Assembly: GCA_025558095.1 (NCBI GenBank)
Contig: JAIVFI010000035.1
Location: forward strand, 62,001 to 126,000
DNA from: Hyaloraphidium curvatum
Taxonomy: Eukaryota > Monoblepharomycota > Hyaloraphidiomycetes > Hyaloraphidiales > Hyaloraphidiaceae
DNA length: 64,000 nt
Reading direction: 5' to 3'
Part shown: one piece after another, positions 1 to 12,635 of the stretch
Position numbering within the stretch: position 1 is the stretch's first letter
How the letters are laid out: every line of letters starts with the position of its first letter
Notes under the pieces: model-generated
Seen by the model: the letters and a program-made list of their open reading frames with translations, nothing else
What the model was told of the DNA's origin: nothing
The model's database searches: none
Made by a program: the position numbers and the translations under genes

Positions 1-2404
<2,404 letters not shown>

Positions 2405-2533
2405 CTAGACGGAGTTTGTGCGAGATCTTTCAAGAACGGGATCTACGCATCTTCCCAGCACTGGAGAACTGCAGATCGTGCATGTTGCTAGCTGGTGAAT
2501 CACACGTCGCAGCGCCCTTGAGCGAGACCAGCT

Positions 2534-4140
2534 TCACGCCAGATCCAGGCGTTGCAGCTTCTCCTTCAACCAAACATCGGCCATCCAGTCGCCTCCCGGT
2601 TCGGGCGCCGCCCTATCCCTCCCCGTGTCAGCCAAAACCTGCAGTAGCATATCGGATCCGGTTGCCAAACTTATCGCCAACAGCACGCTCACCTGAAGCT
2701 CGGCCTTCGCTCCCATCCACAGCATCGTTTGGATCTCTTGCGCGACGTCAGCGTCGGGCCCTTCGTTGCTCAGGAACAGCTCGAGGATCCGGTGTCCCTT
2801 CTTGATGTCCGCAGCCGAAAGCGGCAGGAGGCGGTTGTGGCCAATCGAGTACCTGGACGGCAATCAGCAAACATTGAAGTACGCGTCTCCGAGAAGCTTC
2901 ACCTTGATAGATCGTCGCACATCAGGCCGAGAAGTTCCAAAGACCCGATTCCTTCGTCCGGTTTCTGTGATTCACGGTTGAGAAGCGATAGGTGAGAGCT
3001 CGTTCAGAGCGTGCCATCACCAGCTCACATTCTTGGGCCCCTGTTTCGTGTTGAGGTAGATGTCCATCCCCCACGGATCACAGTCGACAAGGGCAAGGAG
3101 CTGCACCTCAGACTCGTCGTCCTCGATCCGGCGCTCGATCATCCGGAGCAGGTTTCTGGTGGAAGCGTCGGGGTATCCCTTCCCCGTCACCAGCAGGATC
3201 GAAGATGGGCAGCGCGGAACGAGGTGACGGAAACTGGCTGCAGTGGAAGGTGATTGTGAGATTGAGGCCACCATAGACTCGATGAACCGCGGCTGATCAT
3301 ACCTTCCTTCTCAACGAGGAGCACAACGTGGACGTTGTCTTCAAGCTCCACCCCGATCACGTCCTCCGGAGGAGGGACGAGGACGCCCTGTCATGGACGA
3401 TCTTGTGGGACCCCCCCAGGCCGAAACCGTCATCGACGCACCTGATCGTTGGCTGACACGCAGCTCACAGAGCCGTTCTTCAGCTCGATCGTGAGACCTC
3501 CGGCAACCAAGCCACGGCTCGAAGCATGAACGTGCAAAGCAGAGCGCGGCACGGCCAACGCCTTGGCAAGATCCTCGATCGCCTGACGGTGGCAGTTTCA
3601 GGCGTGTCATTGGACTTCGCGTTCAAATGGAACACACACTTTGTCGGAAGTCCGCTGGTTCTTGAAAAGCGCCACGTCCTTGTAGAAGAGATCTCGCTTG
3701 GTGCCTTTCGTTCGCACGAGTCAGCGTTCAACAAGGCGGGGCTCGTACGATCCCACATGTGGCGTCCTTTCGAAGCAACTCCTGCACAATCGCCATCACC
3801 CGCAGCTGAATGGCTACAGCGGATGTGAGATCGGCTGCGCTCAGATGTGCCAATTCATCTGACCGGCCTGCCTCCCCGACAGCAAGTCGATCGTTCGGCC
3901 CCTGCAACCGCTGCTCAAGTCGCAACGTCTAGTAGGACATGCAAAGGCTCACCGTCCCCCGGTTTGTTGGCCGATTCGCACAGAGACCGTCGGTCCCCCT
4001 CGGACCAACTGAGTCGCGAGGTCGCGCGCAATTTCGCCGATTCGGGCACGGAGGTCGGGTGCCTCCGGGTCGCTGGAAATGCACTGTCAGCTGTGGCCAT
4101 TCTTCCTTCGCTGGAGGACGAACTCCGAGTCCGAGGGCAT
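2534..4140 (-). CDS. SPO11: meiotic recombination endonuclease SPO11 (TopoVIA-like), multi-exon
   Basis: Makes meiotic double-strand breaks through a covalent tyrosine intermediate. Exons read on the minus strand: 4140-4124 (a 17-nt first exon, MPSDS), 4072 to about 3968 (RARIGEIARDLATQL), one or two small exons of uncertain borders, an exon ending at 3757 (VQELLRKDATC), then 3704-3640 with the winged-helix motif TKRDLFYKD holding the catalytic Tyr. The following exon, 3582-3442, carries VPRSALHVHASSRG, and 3363-3303 ends LLVEKE. The exon from 3237 has LVTGKGYPDASTRNLL and the Toprim metal site VDCDPWGMDIY. Two exons then lead to the C-terminus near 2534 (PLSAADIKK, WLKEKLQ). Introns measured here are 51-78 nt. 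Family identity is certain from the ordered motifs; the 3968-3800 segment and the last intron's acceptor are not resolved. Confidence 0.9.
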
Positions 4141-4286
4141 GATCGGAATGGGTTCGTCCGTCCTTGTAAAATCATCAGTCACCGGCGGATCCTCGCCCCG
4201 ACGCGACCGCGCTCCATATCCTCCATGCCCTTGTTTGCACGCGTCGACACGTGTATTTTGAAACCTCCTATTACCTCCTTTGTGCA
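4141..4286. promoter_or_regulatory. divergent intergenic region SPO11 / TMEM180-like
   Basis: Only 146 bp separate the two head-to-head start codons, so both promoters must lie here. No clear TATA box is visible. Confidence 0.5.
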
Positions 4287-5804
4287 ATGACCGTCCTGAG
4301 GCGCGTCGGAAGCTACCTTTGGTCGGAATCCTCGTACGTCGCCCTTCTGTGGGCGCTACCCTGCTTCCTGGCCGGGCAGTTGGGCCACATAAACGGCCTA
4401 TTTTTCAACGATGCGTTCGTGAACCGCTTGAAGATCCGGGACAGCTACTTTGTCGTGTCGAACTTGGTCTTTGCTGTCATCGACCCCCTGAACGATGTTG
4501 TCCTGGCGTGGTGGGTCGACAGCCACGATCAGGCTCCCAAGGCCGCGGCACGCCGCCGTCTCTCCGCTGCACGCGTAGGCGGGACGCTGTGGGCCCTCTG
4601 CTTCGCCCTCCAATGGGCACTCACGGACTATGTCAAGGACAGCCCCTTGGGGGTTGGCCTGGTCTACTTCGCGGCCCGGACATGCTTCGACACGTGTCTT
4701 ACGCTGACGTGGATCTGCCTCGGGGCGCTGACGGCCGACGTCGCCCTGAAGCACGAGGACCGGGTCAAGTGCCACCACTTTGCGTCGATGGCGGGCCTGA
4801 TGGGACTTCCGGTCGCCAACGTCGCGTACAGAGCCTGGGCCAAGTCGTTGGACGGAGACATGTCGCCGTTTCGCAGGCTGGTTCTCGTGCAATCGGCTGT
4901 TTCGATCGTCGGCTTCCAGGTGGTGACTCGCCTGATGTGGCGTCGGCTTGAGAATGCCAAGCTGGAGCCGCCTCCCGAGCGCGGCACCGCTCCTTGGGCC
5001 GATTCGGGTGCAGTGCCGTTGCTTTCGGATAGCAGTGCGGTCAGGGATCGGGAACTGCACGACGTCGACCCCTTGAAGAAGCACCGCGAGCTCACGTTGC
5101 AGCAATACGCCCGCCAGGTCCTGGGCCACAGCAATTTCATGTGCTTCATTTTCACAAACGTGCCTCAAGAGACACTGGCGGCTTTCTTGGGCACTTTCTT
5201 CACCGCCTTTATTGCCGTGCTCCTGAATCGCTTCAGCGTATCCACCAACGCCTTGATCGTCTCTGCAGCCTCTTTCCCGATCAATCTCATCCTTTATCCG
5301 GTGCTCGGGATCGTGGGCATCTCCGGTGCTCAGGTCTGGACGGCCGGCATTTATGCCAAAATTGCCTTGTGTCTGGCGACGTACTTTATGGGCCCAGACG
5401 CCCCTGTTGCGATCGCGGTCTTTCTCGTATGCCACTCGCTCATCATGTCCAGCATCGGCGGCCAGTTTTCGCTCATCTGCGCCGATCTCGCTGACGAAGA
5501 TCAGGTCAGGCACCGGCGACCAAACAACCAGGGCGCCCGTTTCATGGGCACAAACGCCCTGTTCACGAAACCCCCTGGCGCGCTGGTCCCGCTCGTGGGC
5601 AGGGCCATCCTCGGCACGTACGATCCCGCGACCGCAGGGCTAGATCCGGAGTTTCGTGCACGCTGCTTCGCCATGATGACGCTCATCCCGCTTGCGGGCG
5701 CGCTGCTGCAGGCTCTGGTCTGGAGCAGGTACGATCTTCGGGGGGACAAGCTGGCGGCTGTGAAGCGAGAGGTTGCGGTCGTCCGGGACATGTATGCAAA
5801 GTGA
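4287..5804 (+). CDS. TMEM180/MFSD13A-like major-facilitator membrane protein
   Basis: Intronless 505-residue multi-pass membrane protein. The ATG at 4287 is the first methionine codon in frame after the divergent spacer; the upstream GTG at 4251 would only add untypical residues. About eleven hydrophobic segments are visible, with a charged central loop (about residues 230-290). The N-terminal DPLNDVVLAWWVD resembles the conserved Asn-Asp-Pro/Asp loop of sugar-cation-symporter-like MFS proteins such as TMEM180. Substrate cannot be deduced. It ends 20 bp before the earliest in-frame ATG of the downstream glycosylase gene on the same strand, a very tight spacing for a eukaryote. Confidence 0.7.
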   Translation: MTVLRRVGSYLWSESSYVALLWALPCFLAGQLGHINGLFFNDAFVNRLKIRDSYFVVSNLVFAVIDPLNDVVLAWWVDSHDQAPKAAARRRLSAARVGGTLWALCFALQWALTDYVKDSPLGVGLVYFAARTCFDTCLTLTWICLGALTADVALKHEDRVKCHHFASMAGLMGLPVANVAYRAWAKSLDGDMSPFRRLVLVQSAVSIVGFQVVTRLMWRRLENAKLEPPPERGTAPWADSGAVPLLSDSSAVRDRELHDVDPLKKHRELTLQQYARQVLGHSNFMCFIFTNVPQETLAAFLGTFFTAFIAVLLNRFSVSTNALIVSAASFPINLILYPVLGIVGISGAQVWTAGIYAKIALCLATYFMGPDAPVAIAVFLVCHSLIMSSIGGQFSLICADLADEDQVRHRRPNNQGARFMGTNALFTKPPGALVPLVGRAILGTYDPATAGLDPEFRARCFAMMTLIPLAGALLQALVWSRYDLRGDKLAAVKREVAVVRDMYAK

Positions 5805-5923
5805 TCGAAGACATCGCACAACGAATGCTCCGCTCCGCCATCCGCCAAACGTTCCGGGGCCAGACTCGATTGTCAAAGGCACTCGAAACCAGATTCCTTG
5901 CTTCCATCGTCGCACCTGCAGCG

Positions 5924-6896
5924 ATGTCCACGCGAGCTCGGAAAGCGAAGGCTCCGGAGGATGCCCTGCAGGAGCCCGCGGTGAAGCGCGCAAGGATAGC
6001 ACCCGTTAGCACGAAGGAAGCACCGCCCTCTGAGACCGCGGCCGCCGACCGCACTTCGAGATCGAAGCGGTCTGGTCGCGGCGCCAAGAAGGAACTGGCG
6101 GGTTCGGGAGACAATAATGGGACCGCGGTCGCGACAGAAGAAGTTTCGGGCATCCCCGTGGCGTCCGGCCCTGCACCGCACAAGGGACAGAAGAAACGGA
6201 ACGCTGATGCATCTGCCGTAACGGAGGCCGAGGCTGATCCCGTCGTCCGCTGCTCCTGGGCGCGGAACCACGACCTCGAACGCGTGTACCATGACCAGGA
6301 ATGGGGATCCGTCCATCCGGCTGGGGGATACAGCGACGAGCTGTACTACGAGTTCCTCGTGCTTGAAGCCGCGCAGGCTGGACTCTCGTGGAGGACGATC
6401 CTCGTCAAGCGCGAAGCTTATCGCAAAGCGTTCGCAAACTTCGACATGCGAGAGGTCGCCGCCTTCGGCGCCAAGGACGTCGAAAGGCTGCTCAAGAGCG
6501 AAGGTGCCCCGGCGGACACGATCGTGCGCAACAAGGCCAAGATCGAGGCAGCGATCTCCGCCGCGCAGCTGATCCAATCTTCCATCCTGAAGGAGTGGGT
6601 GGTCTCCTTGTTAGCTCCACCCTTTGGTCCCACGCCGGCGTTGACTTTGCTGCGTGATTCGCTCCGGATCCAGGTACCCAAACCTGCACAACTATTTCGC
6701 ATCGTTCTATAAGGATGGTAAACCCGTGCACCACGCGGTTCGCGCTACATCTCCCGAGTCGGATGCCGTGAGCACCGACCTGAAGAGGCGCGGATTCAAG
6801 TTCTGCGGCACCACCATCGTGCATGCACTCCTCCAGGCGCTGGGTTGGGCGCAGGAGCACGATCCCGCCTGCTTCAAGCATCCCAACAACCTCTAG
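5924..6896 (+). CDS. DNA-3-methyladenine glycosylase I (Tag family), two exons
   Basis: Base-excision-repair enzyme removing 3-methyladenine. Exons 5924-6594 and 6674-6896 give 297 residues; the 79-nt intron has donor GA^GTGGGT and acceptor ATCCAG^G, restoring SSILKEYPNLHNY. The catalytic domain starts near residue 105: CSWARNHDLERVYHDQEWG, LEAAQAGLSW, NKAKIEAAISAA and the C-terminal KRRGFKFCGTTI helix, all diagnostic for Tag. The N-terminal 100 residues are basic/Ser-rich, with KRAR and RSKRSGRG as likely nuclear signals. An upstream in-frame ATG at 5825 would add 33 residues with an Arg-rich amphipathic start, so a second, mitochondrial isoform is possible. Zn-ligand Cys/His residues beyond the first Cys are not all evident. 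Confidence 0.88.
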
Positions 6897-7106
6897 ACCG
6901 TGATGATATAGCCGTGGCAGACATAAAGACAGAGTTTAAATCTGCCGAGTCTTGCGGGATAGAGTTTTGGGCGGCGGGTTGAGGGTCCGCGTCCCTGAGC
7001 GGGTGGCGGGACGGCGTCGGCCGACGGTTCAGGGTTCCTTTTCGTCGCGTCGACGCTCGCGGATCTCACGCAGGCCCGTCAAAGTCGTAACGAGAGCTCG
7101 TCCACG

Positions 7107-9328
7107 ATGGCGATGTATTTGTTCGTGCTCCTCGCGGGCCTCTTGGGTGGGCAGAATTGCGCCTGGACCGCGAAACTCTCTCTGATCCCCAACCTCGCGC
7201 ATCCAGCCGGCGCCAACGCCCAGCTGCCGCAACCTCTGACGTATGCGCCCCAAATTGCTCCCTGCGGAGCCACTCCGCCGGCGATCCGGAACATTGGGCG
7301 CGACTACGCCCTGTCTCCGAACGAGACGGCGTGGCTCCGCCTCCGGGAACCGATCGTGAAGGAAGCATGGGTCAGGTACCTCAACAACCTCAAGGTCCCG
7401 GGTGTTACCGTCTCTTCCTTCGTCAACTCCACCAAGCTGCCCAAGGTGGCGATGGTGATCTCGGGCGGCGGTTACCGTGCCATGCTCAACGGTGCGGGAG
7501 TCTTTAACGGTATCGATGAGCGCGCCACTGGAACCATCAACGGGAACGACACTAGTGCGTATTTGGAGCACGATCGACGGGATTTGGAGCTGACGGAAGC
7601 CCGCAGCGGGAGGGATTGCTCAGCTGCTGACATACCTGGGCGGACTTTCCGGAGGCTCCTGGATCACCACAACTCTAATTGCGAACAACTTCGATCGAGT
7701 AAAGCGCCTGCAGGAGAACGTCTGGGATCTTGAAACCAATATCGTGCTTCCGGGCGGTGATAGCCCTGCGGCCAACGCCGTTATTTATCGACAGATGATC
7801 TCGGAGATTCAAGAGAAGCAGGCTGCTGGCTTCAATGTCACCCTGACCGATCTCTGGGGTCGGGGGATATCTCGCCATCTCATTACGAACCGCGAATATC
7901 CGAGCTATGGCCGCGAGTTTACTTTCGCTCAGCTTGCGGACACGGAGCCGTTCAAATCCGGTGGCACACCATTCCCCTTCATCGAGGCGGACCAGCAGTT
8001 CGTTGGAAGGGATAACAACTTTACTAACCCGTGGGAGTGGAACGTGTACGAGAGTGGTTCCTGGGCTACGAACGTCAGCGGCTTCATTCCGACGAGTTAC
8101 GTCGGCACCACCATGAACAACGGCCAGCCGTCGAACCTTTCGGCCTGTGTGACCAGATTCGATAACTTTGGATTCGCTGTTGCCACAAGTTCAGCGGTCT
8201 TTAACGTTGCGAGTGAGTTACATGGACTCGGCACTTGGGGATGGCTCATGCTCACTCGCATCAATCACCTTCTTCCAGTTCAAAACAACACAAACGGCAC
8301 CGGATTGAACTCCACGGAAGGTCTGTGCGACGTGTTGGGGCATTCGGTCCCCGCTAACCTGGATGCGAATGCAGAGGACCAATGGATCCGCCGGATCGAG
8401 CCGGCCCCCGTGCCGAATCCGTTCAAGAACTTCGCGGCGGCGGACGCAAACACGAGACCGCTCGATACCATCCTGCTGAGCGACGGAGGCAACGACTACC
8501 AGGTCATTCCCTTTGCCGGCGTCTTGATTCCCAGCCGCGCAATCGATGTCGTGATCGCCGTCGACAACACTGGTCAGTGGTAGCGCGAATGCAATTAATC
8601 GCTCGATTCTAACACCGTTTTCAGGTGACAACCAAGGTTACCCGGCCGGAGCCTCGCTGATAGCGACGCAGGAGTGGGCCAAGCAGCAGGGGCTTCCCTT
8701 CCCCGCGGTCCCGAACGACATGGCCAGTGAGCATCTGTTTGCAGCCGGTTTTCGGACATCACTGATGAGCTTTCGCAGCGTACGTTTCCAGGAACCTCAC
8801 CGATCGGGTGGTCTTCTTTGGCTGCCCTGAGGGCAACCCGGGGGCCCTCGGCAGCTCGCCCTTTATCCTGATCTACCAGCCGAACCGCTACGTGGTCTAC
8901 CCCTCGAACACTTCGACGTACAAGCTAGCCTACAACAAGACCGAAGCGGACGGAATGATCGACAACGGCGCAGCCCAGTGGAAGCCCGCTCCGGAAAAGA
9001 ATCAACCCGACGTTGCCATGTGCGTCGGCTGTGCTCTGACTGCGCGTGGCAGTGCCACTCTCTCCAACGTTTGCATTGACTGCCTTCAGAGGTGCGTTGG
9101 AGCGGGTGGGAGGCTTTTAGAACTGCTGACTCGGATCCGTACAGGTATTGCTATCCTTCGACGAGATTTGGCCAGGCTCCCAACCCCGGCGGCGTCGTTC
9201 AGCCGACCGCAACCGCGAGCATCACGACCTCAACATCCAGGCCGGCGGCCGCGGGGAGGTCCCGATCCGGAGCACTGAGTGCTCTGTCTGCCGTCGTGGC
9301 GGTTGGCTTGCTACAGCTGATTATGTGA
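7107..9328 (+). CDS. secreted GPI-anchored phospholipase B / lysophospholipase, six exons
   Basis: Hydrolyses acyl chains of phospholipids at the cell surface. Exons: 7107-7554, 7607-8212, 8279-8572, 8625-8726, 8770-9091, 9145-9328 (651 residues). The four introns flanking 7607, 8625, 8770 and 9145 are needed to keep frame; the third, 66 nt at 8213-8278, is in frame but has GTGAGT and TTCTTCCAG ends. The N-terminus is a signal peptide (MAMYLFVLLAGLLGG). Catalytic features are SGGGYRAM (oxyanion region), LGGLSGGSW (GXSGG nucleophile elbow) and LLSDGGNDYQ (the Asp of the cPLA2/PLB dyad). Many N-glycosylation sequons and a Cys-rich tail (CVGCAL, CIDCLQR) follow. A Thr/Ser-rich stretch and a terminal hydrophobic segment fit a GPI signal, as in fungal PLBs. 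It converges on COA6, 61 bp away. Confidence 0.9.
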
Positions 9329-9389
9329 GAGGGGCATTGGTATTGGATATCGAGACAGAGAGAGAATATATCTGGCTGGCGGCGCTCCA

Positions 9390-10039
9390 TCACTTCTTCT
9401 TGGCCTCCATCTCCAGCCGCAACCGCTCGTTTTCCTTGTCCGCGAGTTGCTGCCGTAGCTGCTGCTTCTTCTCCCCAATCCTCCGCGCGTTGAAGTGCTC
9501 CACCTGTTCCCAACATCAGCCGCCTTGCGCAAAGCAGCATCGCAAGATGGCCACGAACCCAGCTCGCAGCACACTCCTTCTCGAACGTGTTCTTGAACTG
9601 CTCGCACACCGACAATTCCGCCACCTCCTGGGGCGTCAGATCCCTGTTGATCGACACCTTGTTCTGACCTGAAGGCTTGCTGGGCATTTGCGGAGCAGTC
9701 GGGGCCCCGTCGGGCACGTCCGCCACCGAAGATGACGACGCCGGTCCAAAGGGGTTCGGCCGCAGATTCGGGTTGTCCGATTGCTGCAGTCGTTAATCGA
9801 TGTGCGATGCGAGGCCAGCAGGTCATTTTGATGAGGTTTGAATGTTTTGACGTCTCCGCTCGAAGTACCTGGAGCTCCGGAGCTTCCAGCGGTTGTGCGC
9901 CTTCTTTCGGCGTGTCCCGCGGCCGGAGGCCGTGAAGCCAGAGACCGTGCTTATCGAGGCACGTCCAATAAGCATCTCGAGAGTCCCAGCATCTCTGCCG
10001 CTCTTCGCGCGACGGCGGTTTCGACAGAAGAGTCGCCAT
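9390..10039 (-). CDS. COA6: cytochrome c oxidase assembly factor 6 (COA6), three exons
   Basis: Twin-Cys protein of the mitochondrial intermembrane space needed to build the CuA site of complex IV. Exons 10039-9869, 9783-9559 and 9503-9390 encode 169 residues. The paired motifs are CWDSRDAYWTC (CX9C) and CEQFKNTFEKEC (CX10C), the exact CX9C/CX10C spacing of COA6. Splicing at GCTGG^GTTCGT and AACAG^GTGG joins the second motif to W-VEHFNARR, another conserved COA6 feature; the C-terminal tail is a charged helix. The insert between the two motifs is longer than in animal homologs (about 80 residues, Pro/Ser-rich), which is odd but open and bordered by a good donor. It is divergent from the small gene at 10123. 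Confidence 0.88.
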
Positions 10040-10122
10040 CGTCGACTGCGATCGCGAACTGCGTGTCATCGGTGCGCCTAATCAACACGGCGCCCTGACG
10101 CGTTTCCCCCCACACAGCATCA

Positions 10123-10251
10123 ATGGGGAAAAAAGAGGAAGCCAAGGACGATGGCGAGGATGGACTGCTCGAACGTGCCCTCCTGCTGGCAGTCCTGGGC
10201 TTCGCGGGTGTCATGGCGTTCCATTGGGTCAAGTCCCGGCTACCAGCCTGA
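10123..10251 (+). CDS. 42-residue putative tail-anchored protein
   Basis: Small ORF missed by usual length cut-offs. It starts MGKKEEAKDDGEDG, a charged cytosolic-looking head, followed by a single hydrophobic helix (LLLAVLGFAGVMAF) and a short basic tail HWVKSRLPA. The layout is like small tail-anchored or mitochondrial outer-membrane subunits such as those of TOM complexes, but I recognise no family. It lies 83 bp from the COA6 start in a divergent arrangement, which supports it being a real transcription unit. No intron is evident. Confidence 0.45.
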   Translation: MGKKEEAKDDGEDGLLERALLLAVLGFAGVMAFHWVKSRLPA

Positions 10252-10485
10252 GGTGACGCGGAACGCGAGCCTGGGTCAAAGACAATCGCGGAAGATTGGT
10301 GCTTGAAGATGGAATTGGATTGAACGGGACGTTGCTCCACCAGGACTGGACGCGTTGAGAGCTTTTGTCTCCGACCCACGGAATCACTTGACAGCTGTCG
10401 AGGCGGGCCCGACAGCGCCGCAACAGGCAGAACAGAGTGCCTCTGATGCTGTATGTCTCTGTTAGGGCCGTGTACACCTTGCCAA

Positions 10486-11067
10486 TCACAACGAAGACGC
10501 CAACACCATGTCCGTGGGAGTCCAGTCCGTCTCGATGAAGATCTCCACGCTCGGCACGTTCTCGTATCGCAGACCGGCCGCTGCGCCTTGCGAGACCGTC
10601 GGTGTCTGGGCAATCCTCGCCTTCCACGTCTTTGCCGGCGGCAGCGACGGGTTTGAGAGCGACTCTCCGGTGCAGAGGTTGAAGTCCAGGCCGTGGGCAG
10701 GGCACACAACTGTGAACTCCCTCCCGGTACCTGAAAGCTTGCCCCAGGTGCTCTTGCGTTCGGGGTCCTTCACCAGGTCCTCCAAGTCCGTCACGTCCAT
10801 CACCCTGCCGTTGGAGAGCAGCGCCCCAGCATGGGGGCAGATTGCCGTGATTGCGTACACCGCGCCATCCCATTGCTTCGACACGGCGTCGATTCCTTTG
10901 GTGATGAAAATCCGTTCGAAGACGGTCTCGGGCTCTTTGCCCTTCCCGCGGCGCTGGACGCGCAGGACCGTCCTTCCGTGCGGTTCCAAGTCCGACAGCG
11001 CGCACACGGGAAGCCACTGACGTGCGGCGCGCGTGCCATCCGATTCGGAGCCCCCGCCCGAAGCCAT
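10486..11067 (-). CDS. Rieske-type [2Fe-2S] domain protein
   Basis: Single-exon 193-residue protein. Cluster ligands are visible as CPHAG (Cys/His pair one) and CPAHGLDFN (Cys/His pair two), separated by about 48 residues, the normal CXH...CXXH Rieske arrangement. No transmembrane anchor or oxygenase catalytic domain is present, so it resembles the soluble RFESD-type or nitrite-reductase-small-subunit-type Rieske proteins rather than the bc1 subunit. The N-terminus QWLPVCALSDL is the usual first beta-strand. An insertion of about 35 residues (KEPETVFERIFITKGIDA) precedes the first cluster-binding loop. Redox partner is unknown. It is divergent, 175 bp from the gene at 11243. Confidence 0.82.
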   Translation of the reverse strand: MASGGGSESDGTRAARQWLPVCALSDLEPHGRTVLRVQRRGKGKEPETVFERIFITKGIDAVSKQWDGAVYAITAICPHAGALLSNGRVMDVTDLEDLVKDPERKSTWGKLSGTGREFTVVCPAHGLDFNLCTGESLSNPSLPPAKTWKARIAQTPTVSQGAAAGLRYENVPSVEIFIETDWTPTDMVLASSL

Positions 11068-11242
11068 GCGATCGAATGAATGTCTCCCTCAAACCAAGGG
11101 ATCGGGGCGGCCGCACGGCACCGCCCGATATGCTGTGTAGTCACTCCAAGACCTCCAAAATCAGAACCAGCAGCTCGCGAAGGACCGGTTCCCCCTCCAC
11201 CATCTAGTGCTCTGAGCAAGTGCTGTCCAGCGAGCATCGAGA

Positions 11243-12040
11243 ATGGGGGACTTCCTCGGCCACATCGCCCAAATGCACCAGGTGAGGGAGGACCTCGTCG
11301 CCACAGCGGTTCAGGCGCCCACCTCTGGCAAACGACGTGTAGGACTATGACAAGCGCCGCCAGGCGGCCGCCAATGGCGCTCTGGCGCAGATTGAGCGTT
11401 ACCGGGGCCAGCTGCTCCAGCAAATGTAAGCGTTGCCTCCCCCCGTCCAGCCGCGTTGCTCATGCCCGGACCCGCACCGCAGGCAGCTTGTCCCACAGGA
11501 GAAAGCAGACGAGGGTAAGTTCCTGGGGGCCGGCATCGTCGCGCGGACGTCCTCAAGCGCAAGTAGCCATCGACAGGGTGGGACAGCTAATCGAGTCTGA
11601 CCTCAACGGGCTTTGGGTGCGAGTTGACCAAGACATGAGCGTTTTCCGTGATTATGTCAACAACCTGGGTTCCAACCTCGGTCGGGAGCTTTCTCCTCAG
11701 GAGCAGGAGGCGTACGATGCCCTGAGCAGGTGCGGACGGATGCCCGGGCGGCTTTAGCGGCGCAGGCGTGACCATCTCGACCATGAAGCCGCGTTGGTGA
11801 GGGACACTATGACCTGCAGGATTGGTACACCCGCAAGAAGGATTCGGCGCTGGTTCAGGCCAAGTGCCGGGAGCTCCAGCCAGCCCCGCCGGTGTGTTGA
11901 TCGCATGCTGCATAGCACTATCGTTTTCTGACTGTCATCGTTGATTGCAGGCAAACGCACCGCTTCTGCCTGTCAAGGTAGCTCCAGGTGTGACAGTGCA
12001 GGGTGGTTTCGGTGGGTTGCCAGCATTGCATCGCATGTGA
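11243..12040 (+). CDS. six-exon host gene, unknown helical protein
   Basis: Reconstructed from splice signals: exons 11243-11281, 11343-11425, 11483-11514, 11567-11729, 11789-11891, 11951-12040, giving 169 residues in one uninterrupted frame. The introns are 52-61 nt, with donors GTGAGG, GTAAGC, GTAAGT, GTGCGG and GTGTGT; the last has a CTGAC branch site and TTGCAG acceptor. The product starts MGDFLGHIAQMHQ and is mostly charged amphipathic helix (IERYRGQLLQQ, VGQLIESDLNGLW, DWYTRKKDSALVQAK), ending in a Pro/Gly-rich tail. I recognise no family. Six phase-compatible junctions in a row make the model credible even without homology. Confidence 0.6.
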
Positions 12041-12635
12041 ACGTTTCCTAAGTTCTTTTTCCAGGGTTGCCCCCTCCGCCTCCATCATACACTTGATGAT
12101 GCTCCTTGTTCCTAGCTCTTTATGCATTCCTTCTACATTGCAACTTGCAAGCTGCAAAATCCGCATGTACTCAAACTGCTGAGAGGAAGCAGTTGATAAA
12201 AATGGAGAGGCATTTCATTTCATCATGAACATGGCCAGGCCTAGAAGACCCACCAGGCATTTGTAGAATTGCAGGATGCCACCCAGAAGGAGATCAAAAT
12301 GACATGTATGGTCAGCCTAAGCCTGTTGGAGTGACTTTGGGGCATGGGAAAAATGAGTGCATGGGGCAAGAAGCAAGCTTCTTGCTGCACAGTGCCTTTT
12401 ACCATTTTTGTGACCTGAAAAGAATATGTTATTGGGGATGGATGGATGTGTTTGGAGCCTCAGGATCGAGTTGGAGTTGATCTTGGCATTGGAGCTGGAC
12501 TTGGATGGGCGGATGCCCTCTGGCTAGCAATTACCTAGGGAAGCGGTGTCTTAGAGGGGAATAACACAACAAACACCAGGAATGTCACCTGCCTCATCCG
12601 CACCTGTCTCTGGGCGCCTGTGACCAGGGGTCTTT
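12041..12635. other. non-coding stretch, no gene seen
   Basis: About 600 bp of lower GC than the flanks, with stops in all frames and no splice-linked ORF. It holds the 3' flank of the gene ending at 12040 and leads into a GAATAGAATAG tail that starts the LINE fragment. Possibly an old retroelement 3' region. Confidence 0.4.

Noticed and set aside
12041..12635. Search for tRNA or other RNA gene
   Set aside because: No cloverleaf or box A/B pattern could be made out by eye here or in the other gene-free stretches.
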